64,000 nt of DNA from assembly GCF_036014115.1 (NCBI RefSeq), contig NZ_CP107913.1, positions 5,582,001-5,646,000 of the forward strand. The letters run 5' to 3'. Made by a program: the position numbers and the translations under genes. Numbering within the stretch: position 1 is the first letter of the stretch; each line of letters starts with the position of its first letter. The DNA is from Streptomyces sp. NBC_00448. Lineage in GTDB: Bacteria; Actinomycetota; Actinomycetes; Streptomycetales; Streptomycetaceae. The notes under the pieces were generated by a model. The model searched no databases and was not told where the DNA came from. It was given only the letters and a program-made list of their open reading frames with translations. Positions 51,696-60,346 of this stretch are shown here, one piece after another.

Positions 51696-54452
51696 ATGAC
51701 ACGACTGTCGAGACCACCCGGAGCGGCCGTGATCGGCGTGCTCGCGGCTGCGGCGCTGGCCGTGGCCGGGATGTGTACTCCCGCGTCGGCGGCCGGGAAG
51801 GCCGCGCTCGTCACGTCGCCGGCCACCCTGGTCAACCCGTTCATCGGGACTTCGAACCAGGCCGACGACTTCCCGGGCGCCGACGTGCCGTTCGGCATGG
51901 TGCAGTGGAGCCCGGACACGCCGTCGCGTCCGTCCGGTGGCGGTTACGAGTACAACGACTCGACGATCACCGGTTTCAGCCTCACCCATATCGCCGGGCC
52001 CGGTTGCGGTGCGGCCGGTGACATACCGGTGCTGCCCACGGTGGGTGCGGTGGACACGGGCGCGACGGACGCGTTCTCGCACTCCAACGAGTCGGCGTCC
52101 GCTGGGTCGTACAAGGTCACGCTCAACAATCAGGTGACCACCGAGCTGACCGCTACGACGCGCAGCGGGATGGCGCGCTTCACGTTCCCGTCCAGCACCC
52201 AGTCCAACCTGGTCTTCAAGCTGAACGGCAGCCAGAACGGCGACACTTCGACGCAGTTCACCAAGGTCTCGGACACCGAGGTGAGCGGTCAGGTCACCAG
52301 CGGGCACTTCTGCGGCGCGGGCAACACGTACACCGTGTACTTCGACATGGTCTTCGACCAGCCGTTCGCGTCGCAGGGCAGTTCGGCCGCGAAGCCGTCG
52401 TCGACCGCCCCCGCGACGTCGGGCAAGGCCTCCAAGAACGCCGCCGAGAAGCCCAACAAGCCGGTGCTGCACGGCAAGGCGCCGAAGGCCGCGACGTCGA
52501 AGTCGCCGGACGCCGCCGCGTCGAACGGCTACGTCACGTTCAACACCACGTCCAACCCGGTCGTGCAGGCCAAGGTGGGCGTGTCGTACGTGTCGGTCGC
52601 CAACGCGGTCGCCAACCGCACGGCGGAGAACAGCGGCTGGGACTTCGACGCGACCCGTACCGCCGCGCAGGACTCCTGGAACAGCGCGCTCGGCAAGGTG
52701 CAGATCGCGGGCGGGACCTCCGCGCAGCAGCAGAGCTTCTACACCGCGCTCTACCACTCGCTGCTGCACCCGAACGTGATCAGTGACACCAACGGCCAGT
52801 ACTACGGCTTCGACGGCAAGACGCACACCGTGGACTCCGGCCACAGCGCGGCGTACGCGAACTACTCGGGCTGGGACATCTACCGTTCCCAGGCCCAACT
52901 CGAAGCGCTGGTCGACCCGCAGGCCGCTTCGGACACCGCGCAGTCGATGGTCGACGACTACGCGCAGACCGGGATCTTCCCCAAGTGGTCCGAGGACAAC
53001 GGCGAGTCGTACGTCATGGTCGGGGACCCCGCGGACGCCATCCTCGCGGACTACCACGCCTTCGGCGCCACGAAGTTCGACACCGCCACCGCGCTGGCCG
53101 ACATGGTCGCCCAGGCGAGCAAGACCAACAACGACCGGCCGGGCCTGAACTACCTGGACTCGCCCGGATACATGCCGCACGACGGCAGCTACGGCTGCTG
53201 CAACTCCTACGGCCCGGTGGCCACGACGCTGGAGTACAACACCGCCGACTTCGCGCTCTCGGCGTTCGCCGGTGCGCTCGGCGACACCGGCAACCAGAAG
53301 ACGTACGCCAACCGCGCGCAGGACTGGCGCAACGTGCTCAACCCGGCGTCCGGCTTCGTCGAGCCGCGCAACGCGGACGGCTCCTGGACCGGCGGCTTCG
53401 ACCCCACCAGCGGCACCGACATGGTCGAGGCCGACTCCTGGATCTACACCGGGATGGTGCCGTTCGACATCGGCGGCCTGGCGAAGGCCAAGGGCGGCAA
53501 CGCGGCCATGAACGCCTACCTGGACACCACGCTGCGCAGCTTCACCGGTGACGACGGCTACGCCTGGGTCGGCAACGAGCCCAGCATCGAACTGCCGTGG
53601 GAGTACGACTACACCGGCGCGCCCTACAAGACGCAGGGCACAGTGCGGGCGATCCAGGACCAGATCTGGGCGAACACCCCCGGCGGGCTGGCCGACGGCA
53701 ACGATGACCTGGGTGCGATGAGCGCCTGGTACGTCTGGGCCGCGCTCGGCATGTATCCCGAGACCCCGGGCACGTCCGATCTGGCCCTCGGCTCACCGCT
53801 GTTCACCCAGGCCGTGGTCACGCTGCCGTCCGGCAACACGCTCACGATCAACGGTGACGGCGCCGCCGACAACGCCCCTTACGTGCAGTCGGCGACGTGG
53901 AACGGCGCGGCCTGGAACAACGCCTACGCCCCCACCACGGCGATCACCGCGGGCGGCACGCTCGACTACACCCTCGGCACCACCGCCAACACCTCCTGGG
54001 CGACGGCGGCGTCCGCGGCCCCGCCGTCGTACGCCGGTGACACCACGGCGCCGGCCTCGCCGAAGATCGGCCCGATCGCCGCCGGGGTGGGGTCGGACCT
54101 GTGCGTGGACGACGCGACTTCCGGTACCGCCGACGGCACCCACGTCCAGATCTGGGGGTGCGACGGCACCTACGCGCAGGACTGGATAGTCGCCGCCGAC
54201 GGCACGCTCCGGACCCTCGGCAAGTGCCTGGACGCCGACCACAGCGGGACCACCAACGGCACGCTGATCCAGCTGTGGACCTGCAACGGCAGCGGTGCCC
54301 AGCAGTGGACCGCGGGCTCGAACGGATCGCTGGTCAACCCGGAGTCCGGGCTGTGCCTCGACGACCCGAACTCGTCCACGGACAACGGCACCCAGCTCCA
54401 GTTGTACGGCTGCAACGGCTCGGCGGCTCAGAACTGGACGGTGCCGAGCTGA
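51696..54452 (+). CDS. Secreted GH92 alpha-1,2-mannosidase with ricin-type beta-trefoil domain
   Basis: This 918-residue protein has a signal peptide (AAVIGVLAAAALAVAGMCTPASAA), then the GH92 mannosidase: LVNPFIGTSNQADDFPGADVPFGMVQWSPDT, GYEYNDSTITGFSLTHIAGPGC, and KWSEDNGESYVMVGDPADAIL and WVGNEPSIELPWEYDYTGAP. An unusual Lys/Ser/Ala-rich insert lies at residues about 232-282. A C-terminal ricin-B-type trefoil has three Q-x-W repeats (AQDW, AQQW, AQNW). It cleaves alpha-1,2-linked mannose outside the cell. ATG 51696 has AGGAGAAG 9 nt upstream. Confidence 0.93.
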   Translation: MTRLSRPPGAAVIGVLAAAALAVAGMCTPASAAGKAALVTSPATLVNPFIGTSNQADDFPGADVPFGMVQWSPDTPSRPSGGGYEYNDSTITGFSLTHIAGPGCGAAGDIPVLPTVGAVDTGATDAFSHSNESASAGSYKVTLNNQVTTELTATTRSGMARFTFPSSTQSNLVFKLNGSQNGDTSTQFTKVSDTEVSGQVTSGHFCGAGNTYTVYFDMVFDQPFASQGSSAAKPSSTAPATSGKASKNAAEKPNKPVLHGKAPKAATSKSPDAAASNGYVTFNTTSNPVVQAKVGVSYVSVANAVANRTAENSGWDFDATRTAAQDSWNSALGKVQIAGGTSAQQQSFYTALYHSLLHPNVISDTNGQYYGFDGKTHTVDSGHSAAYANYSGWDIYRSQAQLEALVDPQAASDTAQSMVDDYAQTGIFPKWSEDNGESYVMVGDPADAILADYHAFGATKFDTATALADMVAQASKTNNDRPGLNYLDSPGYMPHDGSYGCCNSYGPVATTLEYNTADFALSAFAGALGDTGNQKTYANRAQDWRNVLNPASGFVEPRNADGSWTGGFDPTSGTDMVEADSWIYTGMVPFDIGGLAKAKGGNAAMNAYLDTTLRSFTGDDGYAWVGNEPSIELPWEYDYTGAPYKTQGTVRAIQDQIWANTPGGLADGNDDLGAMSAWYVWAALGMYPETPGTSDLALGSPLFTQAVVTLPSGNTLTINGDGAADNAPYVQSATWNGAAWNNAYAPTTAITAGGTLDYTLGTTANTSWATAASAAPPSYAGDTTAPASPKIGPIAAGVGSDLCVDDATSGTADGTHVQIWGCDGTYAQDWIVAADGTLRTLGKCLDADHSGTTNGTLIQLWTCNGSGAQQWTAGSNGSLVNPESGLCLDDPNSSTDNGTQLQLYGCNGSAAQNWTVPS

Positions 54453-54532
54453 GCCGCACACCCGTACCCGTACCCGTACCCGTTTAGCGCCGTTCGCTCG
54501 CCCGGCACGTCGGACGGGCACGACGTGCACCG

Positions 54533-54576
54533 CGCCCCCGTGCGTCCCGTCCCACCGGTCGGGTCGCACGGGGGCG
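54533..54576 (+). terminator. Terminator after GH92
   Basis: CGCCCCCGTGCG (54533-54544) and CGCACGGGGGCG (54565-54576) pair perfectly; an inner CCCG/CGGG pair adds to the stem. Four CCCGTA units precede it at about 54466-54484. Confidence 0.75.
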
Positions 54577-54757
54577 TTCTCGCGCGCCCTCGGGATACGG
54601 GGTTCGGCTTGGACCGGCGCGCCGAGGAGGTCGATGCCGACCGCGTACGGCTGGCACTGGCGTACGTCGTCGGCGCCCGCCCGGGGGTGCCGCCGAGGGG
54701 GCTCGACCGTGATAGGGATGCAGTTCGCCCTGCCCGAAAAACCAGGAGTGTCCCGGT

Positions 54758-55834
54758 ATGACAATCGCTACGACGCGGGCCGCGCTGCCCGGCCAAACGG
54801 GTCCCGGGCAACCGGGGTTCGGGCGGCCGGAACCGGAGCGACCTGACCGTGAACTGCCCGACCGTGAACCGTCCGACCGCGAAGCACCCGGCCGCGTCGG
54901 CCACCGCGGGGTCGAGGAACGCGAACTCAGCGCCGGCGGCTTCCGTTTCGTCTCGCGGGTCGCCTGGTGCGAGCATCCGAGCACCGAACCGTTCCTGATC
55001 CTCGGCGGCTCCTCCCAGGACCGGCTGTCCTGGACCCGGTTCGAGCGCTCGCTGCTCCCGCTGGGCCATGTGATCACCGTCGACCTGCCCGGATACGGCG
55101 GCGCCGCCTTCCTGCCCGCCCGGCACGGCATCGACTTCCTCGCCGACGCGGTGCTCGGGACCCTCGACGACCTCGGCGTCTCCCGGGCGAACCTGCTGGG
55201 CGCCTGCTTCGGCGGCGCGATCGGGCTGCGCTTCGCCCAGCGCCACCCCGATCGGGTACGGCGGCTGATGCTGGTCGGCATGACCAGGGACCTGCCGAAG
55301 GACTACACCGACTGCGTGCCGCGCTGGATGGAGATGCTCGCCGAGGGCCGCAGCGACGACATCGCCCGAGAGCTGGTGGACCGCTTCATGTCCCCGCCCG
55401 GCACCGGGACCGTACGGCGGTACGCCGCCGTGTCCCGGCTGCTGTACCGGCAGTTCGTCGGGCGCAGCGCCGAGGAGGTGCGGATGGACGTGGAGCACAA
55501 CCACCGTCTGATGTCCCACGACTGGTACGTGCCGCGGCCGGCGCCCCGCGTGCCCGCGCTCGTGCTGACGGGTGAGCACGACACGCTGACGCCGCCCGCC
55601 ATGGGCCTGGCCGCCGCGCGTTGCCTGGAGGGTGCCTGGTTCACCACCGTCAAGGAGGCCGACCACCTCCTGCCGGTGGAGCGCAGCGACGAACTCGGCG
55701 ACCTGATCGCGCGGTTCTGCACCGACCGGGCGATCGACCCGCTGCCCTACTGCCACCCGGCGACGTTCGTTCCAGCGGCGGGTCAGGAACTGCCGGGGAA
55801 CGGGGCGCCGTTGGGCATGCCCGCCGCGACGTAG
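54758..55834 (+). CDS. Alpha/beta hydrolase
   Basis: The 358-residue protein has an Arg/Pro/Glu-rich N-terminus of about 55 residues (repeated DREPSDREAP), then an alpha/beta hydrolase fold: FLILGGSSQDRLSWTRFE (oxyanion region), VDLPGYGGAAFLPAR, the nucleophile elbow NLLGACFGGAIGLRFA where the usual Ser is Cys (GACFGG), LTGEHDTLTPP (Asp) and VKEADHLLPVERSDEL (His). The Cys nucleophile resembles dienelactone-hydrolase-like or thiol variants. Its 3' end overlaps the convergent SRPBCC gene by 52 bp. The start is ATG 54758. Confidence 0.75.
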   Translation: MTIATTRAALPGQTGPGQPGFGRPEPERPDRELPDREPSDREAPGRVGHRGVEERELSAGGFRFVSRVAWCEHPSTEPFLILGGSSQDRLSWTRFERSLLPLGHVITVDLPGYGGAAFLPARHGIDFLADAVLGTLDDLGVSRANLLGACFGGAIGLRFAQRHPDRVRRLMLVGMTRDLPKDYTDCVPRWMEMLAEGRSDDIARELVDRFMSPPGTGTVRRYAAVSRLLYRQFVGRSAEEVRMDVEHNHRLMSHDWYVPRPAPRVPALVLTGEHDTLTPPAMGLAAARCLEGAWFTTVKEADHLLPVERSDELGDLIARFCTDRAIDPLPYCHPATFVPAAGQELPGNGAPLGMPAAT

Positions 55835-56400
55835 GCGTCGTAGCGCCGCTGCCAGGCGGGCGGCGGGCCGCTGGGCCGCTGCTGCGCGGGCCGCTCGTCG
55901 GATCGTCGGTTCGCCGCCGCGCCGGCCGCTTCACCTGCTGCTTCGCCCGAGACCGCGACCGAGTCCGCGGTCTCGCTCGCCGCGCGGGCGTCGAGGGCGG
56001 CCAGGCACAGGTCCCAGCCGGCCGCGTTGCGCGCCGCCGCGTCCGGGCTCTCCAGGAAGTCGGTGAGGGTGAGGCGGGTACGGGCGCCGTCCAGCCGGGT
56101 CAGTTCGAACCGCAACTCGTCGCCGCCCCAGGTGAAGGTGAACAGGTGCGGCGGGTCGACCGCGGTGACCTCACCGGTCAGCACCATGTCCGGCATGTTG
56201 GGGTCGCCGGCGAAGGTGATCTCGCCGCCCACCGCCAGGTCGACGGTGATCCGGGGGAACGGGAACCAGTGCGCCAACTCGGCCGGTTCGCTCACCAGCG
56301 CCCACACCCGGTCGATCGGGTGGTCGTAGACCCGCTCGAAACGGACCGCGGACCGTCCGCCGTCCAGTTCGAGGTAGCTGCCGGGGTCGATGACGTTCAT
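55783..56400 (-). CDS. SRPBCC/START-type (AHSA1-like) protein
   Basis: This 205-residue protein has one SRPBCC domain: FERVYDHPIDRVWALVSEPAELAHWFPFPRITVDL, VGGEITFAGDPNMPDMVLTGEVTAVDPPHLFTFTWG and FELTRLDGARTRLTLTDFL, then an Ala/Glu/Arg-rich tail. ATG 56400 overlaps the ArsR stop (56397-56400). ArsR plus SRPBCC is a common actinobacterial pair; the SRPBCC may bind a hydrophobic ligand or act with the regulator. Its tail overlaps the convergent hydrolase. Confidence 0.88.
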   Translation of the reverse strand: MNVIDPGSYLELDGGRSAVRFERVYDHPIDRVWALVSEPAELAHWFPFPRITVDLAVGGEITFAGDPNMPDMVLTGEVTAVDPPHLFTFTWGGDELRFELTRLDGARTRLTLTDFLESPDAAARNAAGWDLCLAALDARAASETADSVAVSGEAAGEAAGAAANRRSDERPAQQRPSGPPPAWQRRYDAYVAAGMPNGAPFPGSS

Positions 56401-56882
56401 GGCTGCTTCCTGTCTCTCGGTTGCCTCGGTGGTGCCGGTCGCGTCGGTGGCGCGAGCGGAGCCCGCTCCTCGGGATCGGCCGCAGCCGACGCAGCCAACG
56501 CAGCCGGCTCGGCTGACGTGGCCGACGCGGCCTGCTCGGACGGCTCGGACCGCTCGGACCGCTCGACAGAACCCGCGTGCGCCTCGTCCAAACGGCGGCC
56601 GAGGGCGTCCAGACTCCGGTTCCACAGCCGCCGGTACGGTGCCAGCCACGCGTCCAGCTCGGCCATCGGCGCGGGCTCCAGGGCGTACACCCGGCGCTGC
56701 GCGTCGACCCGCACGCGGACCAGTCCGGCCTCGCGCAGCACCCGCAGGTGCTTGGACATGCTGGGCTGGCTCAGCCCGCACCGCTCGGCCAGTTCGCCGA
56801 CGGGCTGCGGGCCGGTCAGCAGCCGGGCGAGTATCGCCCGCCGGTTCTCGTCGGCGAGCGCGCCCCACACCGCGGTGTCCAT
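56397..56882 (-). CDS. ArsR-family transcriptional regulator
   Basis: The 161-residue protein has an ArsR winged helix: AVWGALADENRRAILARLLTGPQPVGELAERCGLSQPSMSKHLRVLREAGLVRVRVDAQRRVYALEP (residues about 4-68), without an obvious metal site of the CxC type. A disordered Glu/Ser/Ala/Pro tail follows. ATG 56882 lies 9 bp from the palindrome at 56891, its probable autoregulatory operator. It is coupled to the SRPBCC gene. Confidence 0.9.
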   Translation of the reverse strand: MDTAVWGALADENRRAILARLLTGPQPVGELAERCGLSQPSMSKHLRVLREAGLVRVRVDAQRRVYALEPAPMAELDAWLAPYRRLWNRSLDALGRRLDEAHAGSVERSERSEPSEQAASATSAEPAALAASAAADPEERAPLAPPTRPAPPRQPRDRKQP

Positions 56883-56890
56883 ACGACCTA

Positions 56891-56910
56891 ATATTCCCGG
56901 TCGGGAATAT
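56891..56910. promoter_or_regulatory. ArsR operator
   Basis: ATATTCCCG (56891-56899) GT CGGGAATAT (56902-56910) is a perfect 9-bp inverted repeat directly before the ArsR start. AT-rich ends with a GC core suit an ArsR-type dimer. Confidence 0.65.
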
Positions 56911-57052
56911 AACCGTCAAGGCATACGCGAGCCTGGGCGCGCCGCCCGACCGCTGGATCGCCTGACCGCGCGCCCGCCCGGTCAGCCACCCGCCCGCGCG
57001 CCCGTCCGCCCGGTCGCCCGGCCACCCGCCCGACCGCCCGCCCGGCAAGGCG

Positions 57053-58687
57053 TTACGGCGCCGCGCAGTCCCTGCTCTCGGTGCCGCCGTTCTTCCCCGG
57101 TGTGACCGCCATCGCGGCCAGGTAGGTCCCCTTCTTCGGCAACTGGCCCTTGGGAATCTTGAGCACGTGGCCGTGCCCCGACCAGTGTCGTCCGGCCAGC
57201 GGGTCGACCAGGGTGACGGTGGTGGCGGTCGTGGGGCCGACCACCGTCAGCCCGCCCGCATCGGTGACGCAGCCGATGGAGATCGCGGGGGCGTAGCGAC
57301 TGGACGTGTCGTAGTTCGAGCCGAGGTCGGTGTAGACCGACGCCTTGTCGATGCCGACCTCCAGCAGTCCACCGCGGGAGTCCTCGCCGTAGTCCCCGCC
57401 GGAGGGATACGAGACCTCCTGCTGGACCACTGCCACCTCACCGTCGGGGGAGGTGGTGCCGTGCCACTCCTGGGTCCACTCGACCTCCGAGGCCGGGGGA
57501 TCTCCCTCGTCCATGCCGGACGTCCCGCAGAGCAGATCTCCGGCCATCCGGCGGATGTAGGGCTGGTCGAGCGGCGCCGGCCCGGCGGGTCCGGGCAGGT
57601 CGGCGTTGGACGGCGTGTACGTGAGGCTGACTGCGTACGGCCAGCCCGGGGCGTAGACGAAGGTGACCTTGCGGGGCTTGCCCAACGACGTGTCGTCGGC
57701 CTGGATCAGCGCACCGATCCCGCAGTCGCTGTGCATGTCGACGATGTGCTGGCCCCCGACGGTGGTCGACCGGTAGCCGAACGGGGGGACGGGGGCGCTG
57801 AGTCCGTCGGTGACCTTCAGCGGCCGCCAGCCGAGATCCTTGCCGTCGAAGCCCTCGACCTGGACGTGGGTCAGCCACGGCGGTATGGCCAGCGGGGAAG
57901 GCGCGTCCGACTGGCGTTCCCAGTTGAGCGCGAGCGGTGGACTGAACAAGGGAGTGTCGTCCCAGGGCGCGGGCGCGCGGTAGACGATCTTCTCCGACCC
58001 TGCTCCGGGGCCGCTTTCGTACTGCAGCAGTTCGCCGCCGGTCGACACCAGGGTCACGTGGGGGAGATGCGGCACCGTGCCGGAGAACAGGATCTCGCCG
58101 CTCGGGTGGTGGTTGTCGTAGACGAGGGGAGTCTGGGAATCGGGACTGAAGTCGGGGTAGTTGACCCAGGAGTGCGGGCCGAAGCCGTTGGAGAGCAGGA
58201 TCTCCATGGCCGCGTGCCCCGGGCCGCGGTCGTTCGGCCGGTTGCCGAGCGTCGGCCAGGAGGACATGCCTTGGCGGGCCTGCGCGGCGGTCACCGTGAC
58301 CGGCTGCGAGGCCGCCACCTGGGGTGTGTACGTGTGGTCCGGCGGCGCGGCGAACCATCCGCCGGTGAACGCCCCGGCCACCACGGCCGCCACCGCCACC
58401 CCCGCGGTCCAGCGCGGGTGCCGGCGCCACCACGTGGAGCCTGAGCCGAGGCCGGAGTTGGGGTCGGGATCAGAGTCGGGGCACTCCGCGCCGGAATCGT
58501 CCGGGCGGGAATCCCCGGAACCCGAATCGCCTGAGCCGGAATCGTCTGGGCCCGAATCGTCTGGGCCCGAATCCCCTGGGCCCGAATCCCCTGGGCTGGA
58601 ATCACCCGGGCGGGAATCCTCGGAACCCGATTCCTCACTGCCCGATTCCTCGGCCGTCTCCGCAGCCTTGTCCGCCGACTCTTCCAT
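57053..58687 (-). CDS. Membrane-anchored protein with acidic repeat, unknown
   Basis: This 544-residue protein starts with about 40 Glu/Ser-rich residues, then an acidic repeat (DSGPGDSGPDDSG-type units), a transmembrane helix AGVAVAAVVAGAFTGGWFA (about 100-118) and a large extracytoplasmic domain of unrecognised, beta-rich type with Cys at several points (MHSDCGIG, LLCGTSG, SIGCVTD, RDCAAP). ATG 58687 has GGGAG 9 nt upstream; a longer frame upstream is non-conserved. It lies between ArsR and LuxR-type genes. Function is unknown. Confidence 0.7.
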   Translation of the reverse strand: MEESADKAAETAEESGSEESGSEDSRPGDSSPGDSGPGDSGPDDSGPDDSGSGDSGSGDSRPDDSGAECPDSDPDPNSGLGSGSTWWRRHPRWTAGVAVAAVVAGAFTGGWFAAPPDHTYTPQVAASQPVTVTAAQARQGMSSWPTLGNRPNDRGPGHAAMEILLSNGFGPHSWVNYPDFSPDSQTPLVYDNHHPSGEILFSGTVPHLPHVTLVSTGGELLQYESGPGAGSEKIVYRAPAPWDDTPLFSPPLALNWERQSDAPSPLAIPPWLTHVQVEGFDGKDLGWRPLKVTDGLSAPVPPFGYRSTTVGGQHIVDMHSDCGIGALIQADDTSLGKPRKVTFVYAPGWPYAVSLTYTPSNADLPGPAGPAPLDQPYIRRMAGDLLCGTSGMDEGDPPASEVEWTQEWHGTTSPDGEVAVVQQEVSYPSGGDYGEDSRGGLLEVGIDKASVYTDLGSNYDTSSRYAPAISIGCVTDAGGLTVVGPTTATTVTLVDPLAGRHWSGHGHVLKIPKGQLPKKGTYLAAMAVTPGKNGGTESRDCAAP

Positions 58688-58836
58688 CCGCTTCATCTCC
58701 CCCACGACCGCGGTGCCACCGCGCTCTCCGACGATGAGTGACGGCGGGACAGCGCTTGGTGGTTCCCTTCCCCCGCCAAGTCTCCACCGGAGTCCCGGCT
58801 GCCGCATCGTCGTCACCGGCGCGGGTTCGGGTGTCC

Positions 58837-58864
58837 ATATTGGTACGTGTCGCTTTTTGGACAA
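58837..58864 (-). promoter_or_regulatory. Candidate promoter in the 612-bp stretch upstream of the acidic-repeat protein
   Basis: On the minus strand TTGTCC (58859-58864), 16 bp, CAATAT (58837-58842) with a GTCCA/TGGAC dyad (58832-58862). The rest of 58688-59299 holds a terminator and a short CACAGC repeat but no gene I can support. Confidence 0.3.
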
Positions 58865-59167
58865 GGCTGCCCGTCGAAGGACGAAATCCCTGGTCGTGGT
58901 GGGGTTGGAGACGTGTGTTCCGGGCGGAGGCGACCAAACGCAGCTAGGCATCGCCTGGCTTGTTCGGATATCAATTCAGCACGGCACTTCGCGGCGTGAC
59001 TCCCCGCCTCCCGAAGGTGCCGAGGCGCCTTGGCGCCGCCGGCCGCGGTTTCCCCGTATTGCTGTGGCCGGGTGCCGCCGAGGGCACGACCGGTCTGCTC
59101 GCCCGGTCGCCCGGGGGGGAGTCCTCGGCGGACGTCATGGGGGCCGACCGGCCCAACGGCCCCCAGT

Positions 59168-59208
59168 GCCGCTCGTTCCCGCGCGTCCACCGCACGGGAA
59201 CGAGCGGC
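59168..59208 (-). terminator. Terminator after the LuxR-type regulator
   Basis: GCCGCTCGTTCCCG (59168-59181) and CGGGAACGAGCGGC (59195-59208) are a perfect 14-bp inverted repeat with a 13-nt loop, about 90 bp past the stop of the gene. Confidence 0.7.
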
Positions 59209-59250
59209 CGGACAGCCGGCCCACCCAGGCGACTCGGCCGCCAAAGTCGC

Positions 59251-59286
59251 CACAGCCACAGCCACAGCCACAGCCACAGCCACAGC
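59251..59286. repeat. CACAGC hexamer repeat
   Basis: Six tandem copies of CACAGC lie between the terminator and the stop of the LuxR-type gene. Confidence 0.85.
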
Positions 59287-59299
59287 CGACTCGGGCGAC

Positions 59300-60328
59300 T
59301 CAGCCGACGGCCACGCCGGACCCGCTCCGGCTCGGCGGCAGCACCCGTGCCAAGTCCTTGTCCTGCCCGAGCTTCAGGCCCGCCTCGAAGCGGCTGCCGG
59401 CGTGCAGCCGGTCCATCAGCTTCGCCACCGCCCGCTGCACGGTGCGACGGTGCACGCCCATCTTGCGGGCGATCTGGTCATCGCTCAGACCGGTGGCCAT
59501 CAGCCGGATCACCACCCGCTCCTGCGGGGTGAAGACCGACGTGTCGGTGCCGGAGGAGGCCGCGTCCGCCAGTGGGACGGCGCGCAGCCAGTAGTCCTCG
59601 AAGATCACCTGGAGGGGCCACACCAGTTTGGTGCTGCGGACCAGCAGCATCGGCGAACCACCGGGGTGATCGGGATTCGCCGGCAGGCAGGCCACCTCCC
59701 GGTCCTGGAGCAGGATGTCGAACGGCGCGTGGTCGAGCAGCCGGACCGCCACGCCGAGGCCGGACAACCGCTCCAGGTACCGGAGGTGCTTGGACGACTG
59801 GAGAACGGCCTCCGGGTATATCGCGCGCAGCCGCACACCCCGCTTGAGCATCTGGGTGTCCTGTTCGATGGACAGCTCCAGCAGCTCCATCGGCGGCATG
59901 GGACCCGGGTGCAACGAGTCGGCGCTGGTCTGGGCGATGGCGTTCATCGCGGCGACCATCCGCACCTTCGCCCGGGGGTCCGTGATGGACTCGATCTCCA
60001 CCTTGTTCGACACGCGCTCGACAGCAGGCCGGTAGACGTAGAGGAGGGCCTGGGTGGCCCGGTACAAGGACTCGGCTCGGCTCGCGTGGTCCTCGGCGGC
60101 CCGGTGGTACACGTCCATGGCGCGCACCAGCGCGGTGTCGGGCTCCACCGGCTCCAGTTGGCCGTCGGGGCGCCCGTGGACCAAGCCGAGCTCGGTCAGC
60201 CGCCCCAGTGCCGCGGTGGCCCGCTCCTGGTCGAGGTCGGTCGCGCCGCCCATCTCGCCCGGCCGCGCGCTGCCCAGTTGGCGCAGCGCTTCGTACACCG
60301 CCAGCGCCTGTTCCTCGTCATCCGGCAT
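59300..60328 (-). CDS. LuxR-type regulator with N-terminal TrmB-like domain
   Basis: The 342-residue protein has an N-terminal helix-turn-helix-like part (TDLDQERATAALGRLTELGLV), a middle region with RAIYPEAVLQSS and VRLLDHAPFDILLQDREVACLPA, and a C-terminal LuxR/NarL HTH: FTPQERVVIRLMATGLSDDQIARKMGVHRRTVQRAVAKLMDRL. It resembles actinobacterial TrmB/LuxR two-domain regulators. ATG 60328 opens the protein. It lies 18 bp after the TerB gene in the same direction, so they may be co-transcribed. Confidence 0.85.
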   Translation of the reverse strand: MPDDEEQALAVYEALRQLGSARPGEMGGATDLDQERATAALGRLTELGLVHGRPDGQLEPVEPDTALVRAMDVYHRAAEDHASRAESLYRATQALLYVYRPAVERVSNKVEIESITDPRAKVRMVAAMNAIAQTSADSLHPGPMPPMELLELSIEQDTQMLKRGVRLRAIYPEAVLQSSKHLRYLERLSGLGVAVRLLDHAPFDILLQDREVACLPANPDHPGGSPMLLVRSTKLVWPLQVIFEDYWLRAVPLADAASSGTDTSVFTPQERVVIRLMATGLSDDQIARKMGVHRRTVQRAVAKLMDRLHAGSRFEAGLKLGQDKDLARVLPPSRSGSGVAVG

Positions 60329-60346
60329 CCACCGGCCCTCCCCGCG

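Noticed and set aside
59251..59286. CACAGC repeats considered as a CRISPR
   Set aside because: The unit is a 6-bp contiguous tandem repeat without spacers, so it is a simple repeat. No CRISPR array is seen anywhere in the window.
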